A stretch of DNA of 64,000 nt, taken from Ravibacter sp964559125. Lineage in GTDB: Bacteria > Bacteroidota > Bacteroidia > Cytophagales > Spirosomataceae. The stretch covers positions 124,001 to 188,000 of the forward strand of contig CAZLGW010000006.1 of NCBI GenBank assembly GCA_964559125.1. The letters are read 5' to 3'. Below the pieces are notes generated by a model. That model was not told the DNA's origin. It worked only from the letters and a program-made list of their open reading frames with translations, and did no database searches. Numbering within the stretch: the first letter of the stretch is position 1; every line of letters begins with the position of its first letter. The translations under genes were made by a program, and so were the position numbers. Below, in pieces: positions 1-7,494 of the stretch.

Positions 1-117
1 CGTGACTACCAGCGGTTCAGCGGCGAATTCCCCCCGGCGCAGTATCCTGAAATGGCAAAGTTTCTCGAAGATGTCTACCAGGCAGACAGGGCCAGGATCG
101 TGCTTATTAAGGAGTAG
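1..117 (+). CDS. C-terminal end of an unidentified protein (partial)
   Basis: An open frame runs from base 1 to a TAG at 115-117 and gives the last 38 residues of a protein that starts outside the window. The tail is charged and ends in IVLIKE, with a PEMAKFLEDVYQADRARIV stretch. It resembles my recollection of the C-termini of Bacteroidota transglutaminase-like DUF3857 proteins, but 38 residues are too few to be sure. It converges on the Ada-like gene and overlaps its 3' end by 11 bp. Confidence 0.6.
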   Translation, partial: RDYQRFSGEFPPAQYPEMAKFLEDVYQADRARIVLIKE

Positions 118-976
118 TGTACATCCTCGCACTCTCCCATCCTATCATCGCCGTCTTCCGCACCGGCCCCCACATATAACCTCCAAATACCCCGGACGAC
201 CGGATCACCCGGTGGCACGGAATTAAAAATGCGACCGGGTTGCTGCCTACTGCAGTCCCTACCGCCCTTGAAGCCGCGGCATTGCCTATCTGCCCTGCAA
301 TCTCTCCATAGGTAGACAGGCGGCCCATCGGTATTTTCAGAAGGCTTTCCCAGACTTTCAGCTGAAAGGGGGTACCTTTTAAATGGAGCCTGATCCCGGG
401 GAGGCTCGACCAGTCTTCCTGAAAAATTAAAAGCGCATTTTGCTGGTTTTCGTCAGTACCGGCACAGAACTCTGCATTGGGGAATTTCTCCCTGAGATTT
501 TCAAAAGCCAGCTGTTCGTCTTCTTCAAAGGCCATGTAGCAGATACCTTTGGAAGTAGAAGCCACAATAAGCTTCCCGAAAGGACTGTCGGCAAAGCTAT
601 ATAGGATAGAGAGCTGCTTTCCACCCGATTTGTATTCGGCGGGGGTCATCCCTTCTATCGAAACAAACAGGTCATGCAGCCGGCTGGTGCTGGAAAGGCC
701 CGTTTCGAGCGCGGCGTCGAAAAGCGTCGGGCTCCCTTCCTTCAGAATACGCTTGGCGTGCTGGATGCTGATATAGCGGAGAAACTTCTTGGGACTCGTT
801 CCGGCCCATTCCGTAAACATGCGCTGGAAATGTGCCGGGCTTAAGTGGACCTTCTCCGCCAGTTCTTCCAGGCTCGGCTGCGACCGGAAATTGGCGCTTA
901 TGTGATCAATAGCGACCGCAATCCTGTTATAATCAACAGAATCCTGCTCTTTAGTTCTATTCTTTGATTCTCTCAT
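107..976 (-). CDS. AraC-type HTH / methylated-DNA-[protein]-cysteine S-methyltransferase fusion (Ada-like)
   Basis: The 289-residue protein has an AraC-type helix-turn-helix region at about residues 18-118 followed by an O6-alkylguanine-DNA alkyltransferase domain at about 122-285. The active-site motif PCHRVIR is complete, with the acceptor cysteine at residue 254. Family knowledge: such proteins take alkyl groups from O6-alkylguanine onto this cysteine in a suicidal reaction. The AraC part may make it a regulator of alkylation repair. The N-terminal Ada zinc/phosphotriester domain of E. coli Ada is absent, so it resembles the shorter AraC-MGMT fusions. It is a single gene, and its end overlaps the convergent gene upstream by 11 bp. 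Start chosen at the ATG at 976; the first 14 residues are a charged lead before the HTH region. Confidence 0.93.
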   Translation of the reverse strand: MRESKNRTKEQDSVDYNRIAVAIDHISANFRSQPSLEELAEKVHLSPAHFQRMFTEWAGTSPKKFLRYISIQHAKRILKEGSPTLFDAALETGLSSTSRLHDLFVSIEGMTPAEYKSGGKQLSILYSFADSPFGKLIVASTSKGICYMAFEEDEQLAFENLREKFPNAEFCAGTDENQQNALLIFQEDWSSLPGIRLHLKGTPFQLKVWESLLKIPMGRLSTYGEIAGQIGNAAASRAVGTAVGSNPVAFLIPCHRVIRSSGVFGGYMWGPVRKTAMIGWESARMYTTP

Positions 977-1189
977 GGGGATTTCATCTCAAAAATACAT
1001 TTGACAGGCAAAGTTGTAAAAGATTTCCCGGTCTTAAAATCCGGAACATGCGCTGTTTGAGAAAAGACATACTGCCCACCAAATATCCGAAAACCCGGAC
1101 AACCTGGTGAAAACCCCAACACAATTCCTCACTCCCAGGAATTCCTACAAAATTTATAACTATTTGACAATAAGCATTTTATCTAAATT

Positions 1190-1221
1190 TTTGCAGATTT
1201 GGCACGCTTATGATACTATTA
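1190..1221 (+). promoter_or_regulatory. weak candidate promoter for the tandem PepSY-like genes
   Basis: In the 303-bp gap between the Ada-like gene and the first PepSY-like gene, TTTG at 1190-1193 is followed after 20 nt by TACTATTA at 1214-1221. This is a partial match to the Bacteroidota TTTG/TAnnTTTG promoter. Nothing else was recognised in the gap (977-1279), which is AT-rich close to the start codon. Confidence 0.3.
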
Positions 1222-1279
1222 GAGGCACAAAGACGCCGGACAACGAGGCGATAATTATTAAAATTAAAACACTTGTATT

Positions 1280-1594
1280 ATGAAAAAGTTAATGGTTTCT
1301 ATGGCAGTTGCAGTATTGGCATCAGTTTCGTTTGCAAATGCCTACAATATAGCCGAAAAGTCATCTTCTCCTGTTATCATGGCCAGCCTGCAGGAAAAGG
1401 TAGAAATAAAACCTGAGGAACTGCCGGATGCAGTAAAAACAACACTGGGTAACGAAACTTACCAGTCATGGCAGGTTCAGAAAGCTTTTATTGTACCCAC
1501 CGACACCGGCGACCAGGTATATGAGGTGACCCTGTCGAAAGGTGAAGAAACACAAACCGTTAAGCTGGATAAGGACGGAAAGGTGATCGAATAA
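1280..1594 (+). CDS. small secreted PepSY-like protein, copy 1
   Basis: The 104-residue protein starts with a clear signal peptide (MKKLMVSMAVAVLASVSFANA). The mature part resembles the PepSY-like (BLIP-type alpha/beta) small secreted proteins of Bacteroidota: an LP-x-x-VK-x-TL helix, an aromatic W-x-V-x-KA strand and a final T-V-x-LDKDGKVI strand pair. Its exact role is unknown. In other proteins PepSY-type folds are linked to inhibition or chaperoning of secreted peptidases, but no target is visible here. The next gene is its paralogue, sharing about 36 of the last 65 residues, so the pair is a tandem duplication. They are 76 bp apart, and no terminator is seen between them. Confidence 0.85.
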   Translation: MKKLMVSMAVAVLASVSFANAYNIAEKSSSPVIMASLQEKVEIKPEELPDAVKTTLGNETYQSWQVQKAFIVPTDTGDQVYEVTLSKGEETQTVKLDKDGKVIE

Positions 1595-1670
1595 GCCGGC
1601 GGCGTGACATTTAAATCTTCAACTTACATTTTTTCCAACAACAAACTTACTTAACTAAACAACATATATC

Positions 1671-1982
1671 ATGAAAAAGCTAGTGATTTCAATGACAGTA
1701 GCGATGATGGTTGCGTTCTCATTCGCAAATGCTTCTGCATATAAAATGATCAACCCGGCCATAGAAGTACGTGCCGCACAGGACAAAGTAGAGGTTAAGC
1801 CGGAGGATTTGCCGGAGCCTGTCAAAGCTACTCTTGCTGCTGCGCCATACAACGAATGGAAAGTAGAAAAAGCCTATTCGGTGCCGGGTGAAAACGAAAC
1901 CACCTATTTCGAAATAAACCTTTCCAAAGGAGAGGATACAGCCACTGTTAATCTTGACAAAGACGGCAAGGTTATTCAATAA
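1671..1982 (+). CDS. small secreted PepSY-like protein, copy 2
   Basis: This 103-residue paralogue of the preceding gene has its own signal peptide (MKKLVISMTVAMMVAFSFANA). It shares the core pattern K-V-E-x-KPE-x-LP, a central W-x-V-x-KA and the end T-V-x-LDKDGKVI. The linker after the signal peptide differs from copy 1 while the folded core is kept, as expected for an old tandem duplication kept by selection. It is probably exported to the periplasm. An intrinsic terminator follows 28 bp after the stop, so the two genes probably form one transcription unit. Function beyond the family resemblance is unknown. Confidence 0.85.
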   Translation: MKKLVISMTVAMMVAFSFANASAYKMINPAIEVRAAQDKVEVKPEDLPEPVKATLAAAPYNEWKVEKAYSVPGENETTYFEINLSKGEDTATVNLDKDGKVIQ

Positions 1983-2009
1983 TAAGGCTCATCAACAAAC
2001 TAAAAACCG

Positions 2010-2038
2010 GGTCGGGGGAATAAACCTCCGACCTTTTT
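2010..2038 (+). terminator. intrinsic terminator of the PepSY-like pair
   Basis: A GGTCGGGGG arm (2010-2018) pairs with the CCTCCGACC arm ending at 2033, including one G-U pair, around a 5-6 nt loop. Five T residues follow (2034-2038). It lies 28 bp after the second PepSY-like gene. Confidence 0.85.
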
Positions 2039-2104
2039 CGTTTATTTACCTGATCAACCGACACGAAAATATAGCAGGCTGCGGCAAGGGCAGCCCCCGA
2101 CAAA

Positions 2105-3490
2105 ATGGCGAAGCTACTATTACTGGAAGACGACAAAACTTTTTCTACTATTATAAATGGTTTCCTGACGAAGCACGGGCACGAGTTGGTGTTGTGTGCG
2201 GGCGTCGGCGATGCGGTGAGGTCTTTCGGGGAATCACTTCAGCGAAATTCTTTTTTCGATGCACTCCTGCTGGACTACCATCTGCCCGACGGCAATGCCA
2301 TGGACTTTATAAAGGCTGCAAGAGCGGAACTTGAGAAAAGACCCGGCGTGGAGTTTCCGCCGAGTATCATCATGACCAGCTTTAAGGATATCCGCACGGC
2401 CGTCAATGCTTTGAGGTCGGGGGTGCTTGACTATATCACCAAACCTGTCCATCACGAGGAGCTTCTTCAGACCCTGAAGGAAGCGCTGTCGAAGAAATCG
2501 TCCGGAGACAGCCCTGCCCCCCCGAAAGTGCAGGCGCAGGATTCCAGCAGCATGTTCCAGGGGCAAAGCGAAGCCGCTCAAAAACTCTACAAATATGTAG
2601 AATTGGTTGGGCCCACTGAGCTCTCGGTTATCATCCAGGGCGAGAGCGGCAGCGGCAAAGAGCATATTGCCCGCAGCATTCACAACCTTAGCCCCAGAAA
2701 AAACAACCCGTTTGTTGCCATAGACTGCGGTGCGTTGTCCAACGAACTGGCAACCAGCGAGTTTTTCGGATACAAAAAAGGAGCTTTTACCGGAGCCGTA
2801 CAGGATAAGATCGGCCAGTTTGAAATGGCCCACGGCGGAACGCTGTTTCTCGACGAGATCGGCAACCTGAGCTATGAAATACAGATCAAGCTGCTGAGGG
2901 TGATCCAGGAAAGGGTCCTTACCCCGCTGGGCGGTCTGCACCCGGTTAAAATAGACGTGAGGCTGATCGTTGCAACTAATTATGACTTGCTGGGCGGGTC
3001 TCAGAGCGGCGAATTCCGCGAAGATCTCTACCACCGTCTCAACGAGTTCAAGATCTATGTCCCCCCGCTCAGGGAGCGGACCGACGACCTGAATGCCTTC
3101 ATCAGGTACTTCATTAGTAAGACAAACGCCGAACTTGGAAAAAATGTCACCAATTTTTCACCGGAACTCATGTCGATGCTTTACAAGTACGACTGGCCGG
3201 GTAACCTCCGCGAACTGGGGAATGTGATCAAGCGCCTGATCCTGCTTACTCCCGACGGAGCCACGGCCACCGTCGAAGGACTCCCGGAAGAAATGCGGTA
3301 TTCTATCATTAAAACATCTCCGCAGAAAGCCAGCCCGGCTAATCTCAAAAAGCTGCAGGAAGAACATGAAAAGGAGATGATTACCAGCGTCCTGCACCAG
3401 GTACGCTTCAATAAAAGCAAAGCTGCCAAAATATTGCAGATCGATCGGAAAACGCTTTACTACAAGCTGGAAAAGTACCAGATCAGCTGA
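2105..3490 (+). CDS. sigma-54-dependent response regulator, NtrC family
   Basis: The 461-residue protein has three domains in order. The receiver (about 1-130) has the phospho-acceptor Asp57 and Lys113. The AAA+ sigma-54 activation domain (about 150-385) has Walker A GESGSGKE at 179-186, the sigma-54 contact loop GAFTGA at 226-231, Walker B GTLFLDE at about 245 and the arginine-finger region PPLRERTDDL. A Fis-type HTH is at about 430-455. All key residues are present, so it should be an active phosphorylation-controlled activator of RpoN promoters. Its 3' end overlaps the end of the convergent hybrid kinase by 8 bp, which suggests, but does not prove, that the two form a pair. Targets are not evident. 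Confidence 0.96.
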   Translation: MAKLLLLEDDKTFSTIINGFLTKHGHELVLCAGVGDAVRSFGESLQRNSFFDALLLDYHLPDGNAMDFIKAARAELEKRPGVEFPPSIIMTSFKDIRTAVNALRSGVLDYITKPVHHEELLQTLKEALSKKSSGDSPAPPKVQAQDSSSMFQGQSEAAQKLYKYVELVGPTELSVIIQGESGSGKEHIARSIHNLSPRKNNPFVAIDCGALSNELATSEFFGYKKGAFTGAVQDKIGQFEMAHGGTLFLDEIGNLSYEIQIKLLRVIQERVLTPLGGLHPVKIDVRLIVATNYDLLGGSQSGEFREDLYHRLNEFKIYVPPLRERTDDLNAFIRYFISKTNAELGKNVTNFSPELMSMLYKYDWPGNLRELGNVIKRLILLTPDGATATVEGLPEEMRYSIIKTSPQKASPANLKKLQEEHEKEMITSVLHQVRFNKSKAAKILQIDRKTLYYKLEKYQIS

Positions 3491-6074
3491 CGTACCTTGC
3501 CTGGATCTCCTCCACCAGTTGGTAGCCCGACCTGATGATATCCCATATTTCGTCAGTTGAGACCGGCTGATCCCCGGCCAGCGCTACTTCCATCTCGCGC
3601 ATCCTGCCGCCCAGTTCCCCGGCGCCTACCTGCCCCGTCCTGCCCGCCAGCCTGTGAAAAAGCTCCCGTAATTCATCCCGGCTATTGTCGGCCGACAGGT
3701 GGCGCTCTGCAAGCTCCAGGTCTTCTATGGTATCTTCCACGAACTGCTCCAGGCTGTCCCTGAGAAGCTGCTCATCCCCCATGGTCATCGAAACCAGGTT
3801 CGAAATGTCTATCATACCGGAATCGTAAGTATTTGTGACGGGATCAGTTCCCCCCGGCTGATCCGTACTGTTAAGGATCCGCAAAACAGACGACTTCCTG
3901 AACGGCTTCATCAGGAGTTCGTCGAACCCTGTCTCCAGTATCCTGGCCCGCTCATCAGGCATGGCCATGGCGGTACAGGCGATGAACCTCGCGGAAGCAC
4001 CTGCTTTTTCCTTCAGCCTTCCGCACAGCTCCGTACCCGACATCCCGGGCATTCGTATATCGATAAATACAAGACTTACTTCAGGGTCCCACGGGGCCTC
4101 ATCGGCATCCAAAGGTGACGAAAATGCCCTGACCTCCGCCCCGCTCTGCTCCAGTACAGTCTTCAGCCACTGCAGGATATATTTATCGTCGTCTACAATC
4201 CAGACCTTTCCGCCATCGAAGGTATAATCAGTATCCGCCAGGTCTTCGTACCGGTCTTCGATCACCGGGGAGCTTCCTTCCTTAAACGGCAGGTGAATGG
4301 TGAAAGTTGAATATTCTCCCCATTTGCTGTCTACTTCAATCCTCCCGCCCTGCGCGGTTACCAGTGCTTTTACTATGCTCAGGCCCAGTCCGGAGCCTCC
4401 GAATTCGGAGGCGATACCGGCATGGCCCTGCTCAAACTGGTTAAATACGCGTTTTACCTGGTCAGGCTTCATTCCTATACCGGTATCTTTCACAACGAGC
4501 CTGATCTCCTTTACGCCATTATTCTCTGCCAGCCCGGCAGTGAGCTCTACACTACCCTCTTTGGTGAACTTGATCGCATTGCCCAACAGGTTGAGAAGTA
4601 TCTGCTTGAGACGGAACGCGTCGCCGGATATGTAAGTCGTCGGGTCGAATCCGTTCACAAGCTTCAGTTCAAGTCCCTTTTCCGAAGCCTGGAGCCTGGC
4701 TGCCTCGGTTACCTCTTCCAGTACTTTACTGATATCAAAATCATCTTCTGCAAACTCGAAGCTGTCGGAAATAATACGGCTGTAGTCCAGTATCTCGTTG
4801 ACCAGGTGCAGCAGGTGCTCCGACGATTTGTGAATAATTTCAAGCTGGGCCCTGCTGGGATTGCTTTCATTTTTCAGCAATTCGCTAAACCCTATGATCG
4901 ACTGGAGAGGAGTCCTGATTTCGTGGCTCATATTAGCCAGGAACCGCTGCTTCGCTTCACTATGGTAGTCCGCTTCCTCTTTGGCAAGTACCAGTTCTTT
5001 CCTGTATTCGCTGCTCCGCGTAATATCGGCAAAGATCCAGAAGCCCAGCAAAGCGGTCAGTGTCAGCACGCCCAGCAGGATAAACCCGATGTTGCTGATA
5101 CTCTTCCCGATGGTCTGCCTGACCTGGGCATTGTCCCTGTACATACTCTCAAGAACGTCTGCTTCAACCTCCCGCATCACTTCCAGCAACTGTCCTACCA
5201 GCAGGGTTTCCCCCAGCTGCAGTTGCCGCTCTCTTTCCAGGAAACGGTTGGCCCTTGTGATCTGTTTTTTTGCCATATCCCGGATCTCCTTATCCACGAT
5301 CTGGATCGTACTATCCTTTTTGGCAATCGTAAGCGTATCTATCAGTACCTTAACTTCCTCCTGCTTTATCACAGAAGCGGCTTCCCTGGGGCTCGGGGCT
5401 ACTTCCTCCCGGGGTTTCTTATTCCTGAACAGCTTACCCCAGAGACCTTTCTTACCGGCGTCATCAATTTCCTGGCTTTCCGCCAGATCGTCTGCCGGCG
5501 CAGGTGTATTGGTGATGGTAGTAGTGGTGGTACGCTGCTCTGTTTTGATAACCGTGCTGTCGCCCTTTGATTCTGCCGAAGTGGCGATTATCTCCGAAAT
5601 GGAATTTACCTTTCTCTTCAGGTCTATGTTGGTTACAAGCCCCCTGCGTTCGCGAACGTAAGCATCGAACGCTTCCGAGCGTTTATCGAGCATGTGCCTG
5701 ATGGTATCCAGCCTGGCCAGTTGCCCGGGGCTGTCGGCAAACCATAAAGACAGTGTATCGAGCCTGGCTTTCAACCTGCCGGAATACGCCTCATATCCTT
5801 CCCGCATTTCCCGCCGCAAGCCTGTCCCGCTGATGGCTCCCTGGATGTCGCCCTGCAGTTGGTTGAGTATTAGAATGTCCTCGAAAGCCACGTTTACCAG
5901 CCGCAGCTTTTCATCGGGAGTAGAGATCTGCGAAACCATTTCCTCTATCTCATCAAAGGCCCCCTTGCTGATCACGTACGAAGATGCGAGCGCAATAACC
6001 CCGACGAGAAAGCCGAAAATGACCTTCCCTTTCACTGATTTGAGAAAAGACTGTTCCCCGCGTTCGTTAGCCAT
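3483..6074 (-). CDS. hybrid sensor histidine kinase with receiver and Hpt domains
   Basis: This 863-residue membrane kinase has TM1 at about 17-37, a large extracytoplasmic region (about 38-325) and TM2 at about 326-349. HisKA follows with the phospho-acceptor His384 (NMSHEIRTP), then HATPase with the N-box Asn499 and G-boxes DTGIGM and GGSGLGLS, a receiver with Asp672 and Lys723, and a C-terminal Hpt with His807 (FHRLAGR). All phosphorelay residues are present (His-Asp-His), so it needs a separate output regulator. The convergent NtrC-like gene, overlapping by 8 bp, is the natural candidate. The sensor region is odd. A Thr-rich stretch (about 178-190) and a basic KKGLWGKLFRNKKPREE stretch (about 208-224) lie between the two predicted membrane segments. 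Coiled-coil-like helices flank them. Confidence 0.95.
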   Translation of the reverse strand: MANERGEQSFLKSVKGKVIFGFLVGVIALASSYVISKGAFDEIEEMVSQISTPDEKLRLVNVAFEDILILNQLQGDIQGAISGTGLRREMREGYEAYSGRLKARLDTLSLWFADSPGQLARLDTIRHMLDKRSEAFDAYVRERRGLVTNIDLKRKVNSISEIIATSAESKGDSTVIKTEQRTTTTTITNTPAPADDLAESQEIDDAGKKGLWGKLFRNKKPREEVAPSPREAASVIKQEEVKVLIDTLTIAKKDSTIQIVDKEIRDMAKKQITRANRFLERERQLQLGETLLVGQLLEVMREVEADVLESMYRDNAQVRQTIGKSISNIGFILLGVLTLTALLGFWIFADITRSSEYRKELVLAKEEADYHSEAKQRFLANMSHEIRTPLQSIIGFSELLKNESNPSRAQLEIIHKSSEHLLHLVNEILDYSRIISDSFEFAEDDFDISKVLEEVTEAARLQASEKGLELKLVNGFDPTTYISGDAFRLKQILLNLLGNAIKFTKEGSVELTAGLAENNGVKEIRLVVKDTGIGMKPDQVKRVFNQFEQGHAGIASEFGGSGLGLSIVKALVTAQGGRIEVDSKWGEYSTFTIHLPFKEGSSPVIEDRYEDLADTDYTFDGGKVWIVDDDKYILQWLKTVLEQSGAEVRAFSSPLDADEAPWDPEVSLVFIDIRMPGMSGTELCGRLKEKAGASARFIACTAMAMPDERARILETGFDELLMKPFRKSSVLRILNSTDQPGGTDPVTNTYDSGMIDISNLVSMTMGDEQLLRDSLEQFVEDTIEDLELAERHLSADNSRDELRELFHRLAGRTGQVGAGELGGRMREMEVALAGDQPVSTDEIWDIIRSGYQLVEEIQARYVS

Positions 6075-6143
6075 AAATCGTTGACGGATTTCCAGGATAG
6101 GTTATAACGAAATAACCGGTAAAATATATATACTACTCCCTGA

Positions 6144-7352
6144 TCAGCGCTTTTTCAGGTTCCTCCACGCCAGAACTGCGCCGGTCAGCGAAAAAAAGGC
6201 CGCCAGCAGCATAGGCGCCCCGGGAAAATACGGCCTCGCAGCAGGTGAGGTAAAAAATGAAAACACGTTAGTCATCAGGGGAGGTCCGATAATGGAAGTC
6301 GCACTCGCGAGACTGGTCAGTGCACCCTGTAGTTCGCCCTGCTCATTCAGCTTTACCTGGGTGGAGATCACGCCCTGTATGGCAGGCCCGGCTATTCCGC
6401 CGAGAATATAGGGAACCATATAGATATACAACTGCCAGCTCTGCTGCGCAAAAGCAAACAGCGTAAAGCCGATGCAATGCAGCATAAGCCCGGTATAAAT
6501 GCTTCGCTCGTTGCCGAGTTTGGGTATGATGACCCTTATCAATCCGCCCTGCACGATCATGGACAGTATCCCGAAAGCTCCCAGCGAGATCCCGATCTCT
6601 CTTTCCTGCCACCCGAATTTTTCCATGACGAAATACGACCAGCTTCCCTGTACGGCATGGGAGGAGAGATAGAGCAATATCAATGAAAAGACCAGTCCTG
6701 CAATAACCGGGTAGCGTTTCAGGTGGAGAAGGGCGCCCACAGGATTGGCCCGCCTGATATCAAACGGCCGGCGGTTTTCGGGTTTGAGCGACTCCGGGAG
6801 GACAAAATAACCGTACAGGAAATTAACAAAAGACAAGCCGGCTGCCACCATAAAAGGCATTCTTGACCCGTATTGCCCCAGCAGCCCGCCGATAACCGGA
6901 CCGATGATGAATCCGGCTCCGAATGCCGCACCGATGAGGCCGAAATTCTGGCTCCGTTTTTCAGGTGTGCTGATATCTGCTATATAAGCAGCGGCGGTAG
7001 TAAAGCTTGCTCCTAAAATTCCCGCCACAATACGGCCGACATAAAGCCAGAACAGCGTGGGGGCAAAGGTCAGGAACAGGTAATCGATCGTGAAACCGAA
7101 AAGAGAGGCCAGCAGCACGGGCCTCCTGCCGAATTTGTCGCTCAGGCCGCCGATAACCGGGGCGCATATAAACTGGAAAAAGGCATATATGAACATCAGC
7201 CACCCGCCGTCTCTGGCAGCTTCCCCGAGAGAGTCGCCCGTAAGCTCGGTAATAAGCCTGGGCATGACCGGTATGATAATACCCAGGCCGATCACATCTA
7301 TCAGCAGTGTGACGAAAATAAACCCGAGGGCGGCATTTGGCTTGGATGACAT
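6144..7352 (-). CDS. MFS drug efflux transporter, TetA-like (DHA1 family)
   Basis: The 402-residue protein has about 12 hydrophobic segments and the MFS loop 2-3 motif (GGLSDKFGRRPVLL). Other conserved TetA-type stretches are GLGIIIPVMPRL near the N-terminus and GPVIGGLLGQYG in TM5 (the antiporter motif C region). It should be an inner-membrane proton antiporter exporting a small hydrophobic compound. Whether it exports tetracycline cannot be decided, because chromosomal homologues of this type are common in Bacteroidota without giving resistance. No TetR regulator is beside it. A TAnnTTTG element on the minus strand lies 32 bp upstream of its start. Confidence 0.9.
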   Translation of the reverse strand: MSSKPNAALGFIFVTLLIDVIGLGIIIPVMPRLITELTGDSLGEAARDGGWLMFIYAFFQFICAPVIGGLSDKFGRRPVLLASLFGFTIDYLFLTFAPTLFWLYVGRIVAGILGASFTTAAAYIADISTPEKRSQNFGLIGAAFGAGFIIGPVIGGLLGQYGSRMPFMVAAGLSFVNFLYGYFVLPESLKPENRRPFDIRRANPVGALLHLKRYPVIAGLVFSLILLYLSSHAVQGSWSYFVMEKFGWQEREIGISLGAFGILSMIVQGGLIRVIIPKLGNERSIYTGLMLHCIGFTLFAFAQQSWQLYIYMVPYILGGIAGPAIQGVISTQVKLNEQGELQGALTSLASATSIIGPPLMTNVFSFFTSPAARPYFPGAPMLLAAFFSLTGAVLAWRNLKKR

Positions 7353-7383
7353 ACCGTGAAGTTTGAGTCCCGAAGAAGCGCTG

Positions 7384-7391
7384 CAAACTTA
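7384..7391 (-). promoter_or_regulatory. promoter -7 element for the TetA-like gene
   Basis: On the minus strand the sequence reads TAAGTTTG, an exact match to the Bacteroidota -7 consensus TAnnTTTG, 32 bp before the start codon. No convincing -33 TTTG was found at the usual distance. Confidence 0.5.
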
Positions 7392-7447
7392 GGAAATACG
7401 GCGAAATTTGACCTATCCTCCCCGGATGAAAATTATATTAAAACTGT

Positions 7448-7455
7448 TACCTTTG
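7448..7455 (+). promoter_or_regulatory. promoter -7 element of purH
   Basis: TACCTTTG is an exact TAnnTTTG match ending 39 bp before the ATG at 7495. No good -33 element is visible. Because transcription would start just downstream, upstream in-frame start codons such as the TTG at 7408 are excluded. Confidence 0.6.
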
Positions 7456-7494
7456 CGGTTTCCAAAACAAATCCCCATATCATTCTATTCAGAA

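Noticed and set aside
4422..5570. A 382-codon plus-strand frame opposite the hybrid histidine kinase
   Set aside because: The opposite strand holds every histidine kinase motif; this frame shows no recognisable family or start context.
6144..7352. Acquired tetracycline resistance gene
   Set aside because: The TetA-like protein has no TetR partner or mobile context and has composition like the neighbouring genes; such chromosomal homologues are common.
7408..7494. N-terminal extension of purH from a TTG at 7408
   Set aside because: A consensus -7 promoter element lies at 7448-7455 inside the extension, and the extra 29 residues do not look like PurH.
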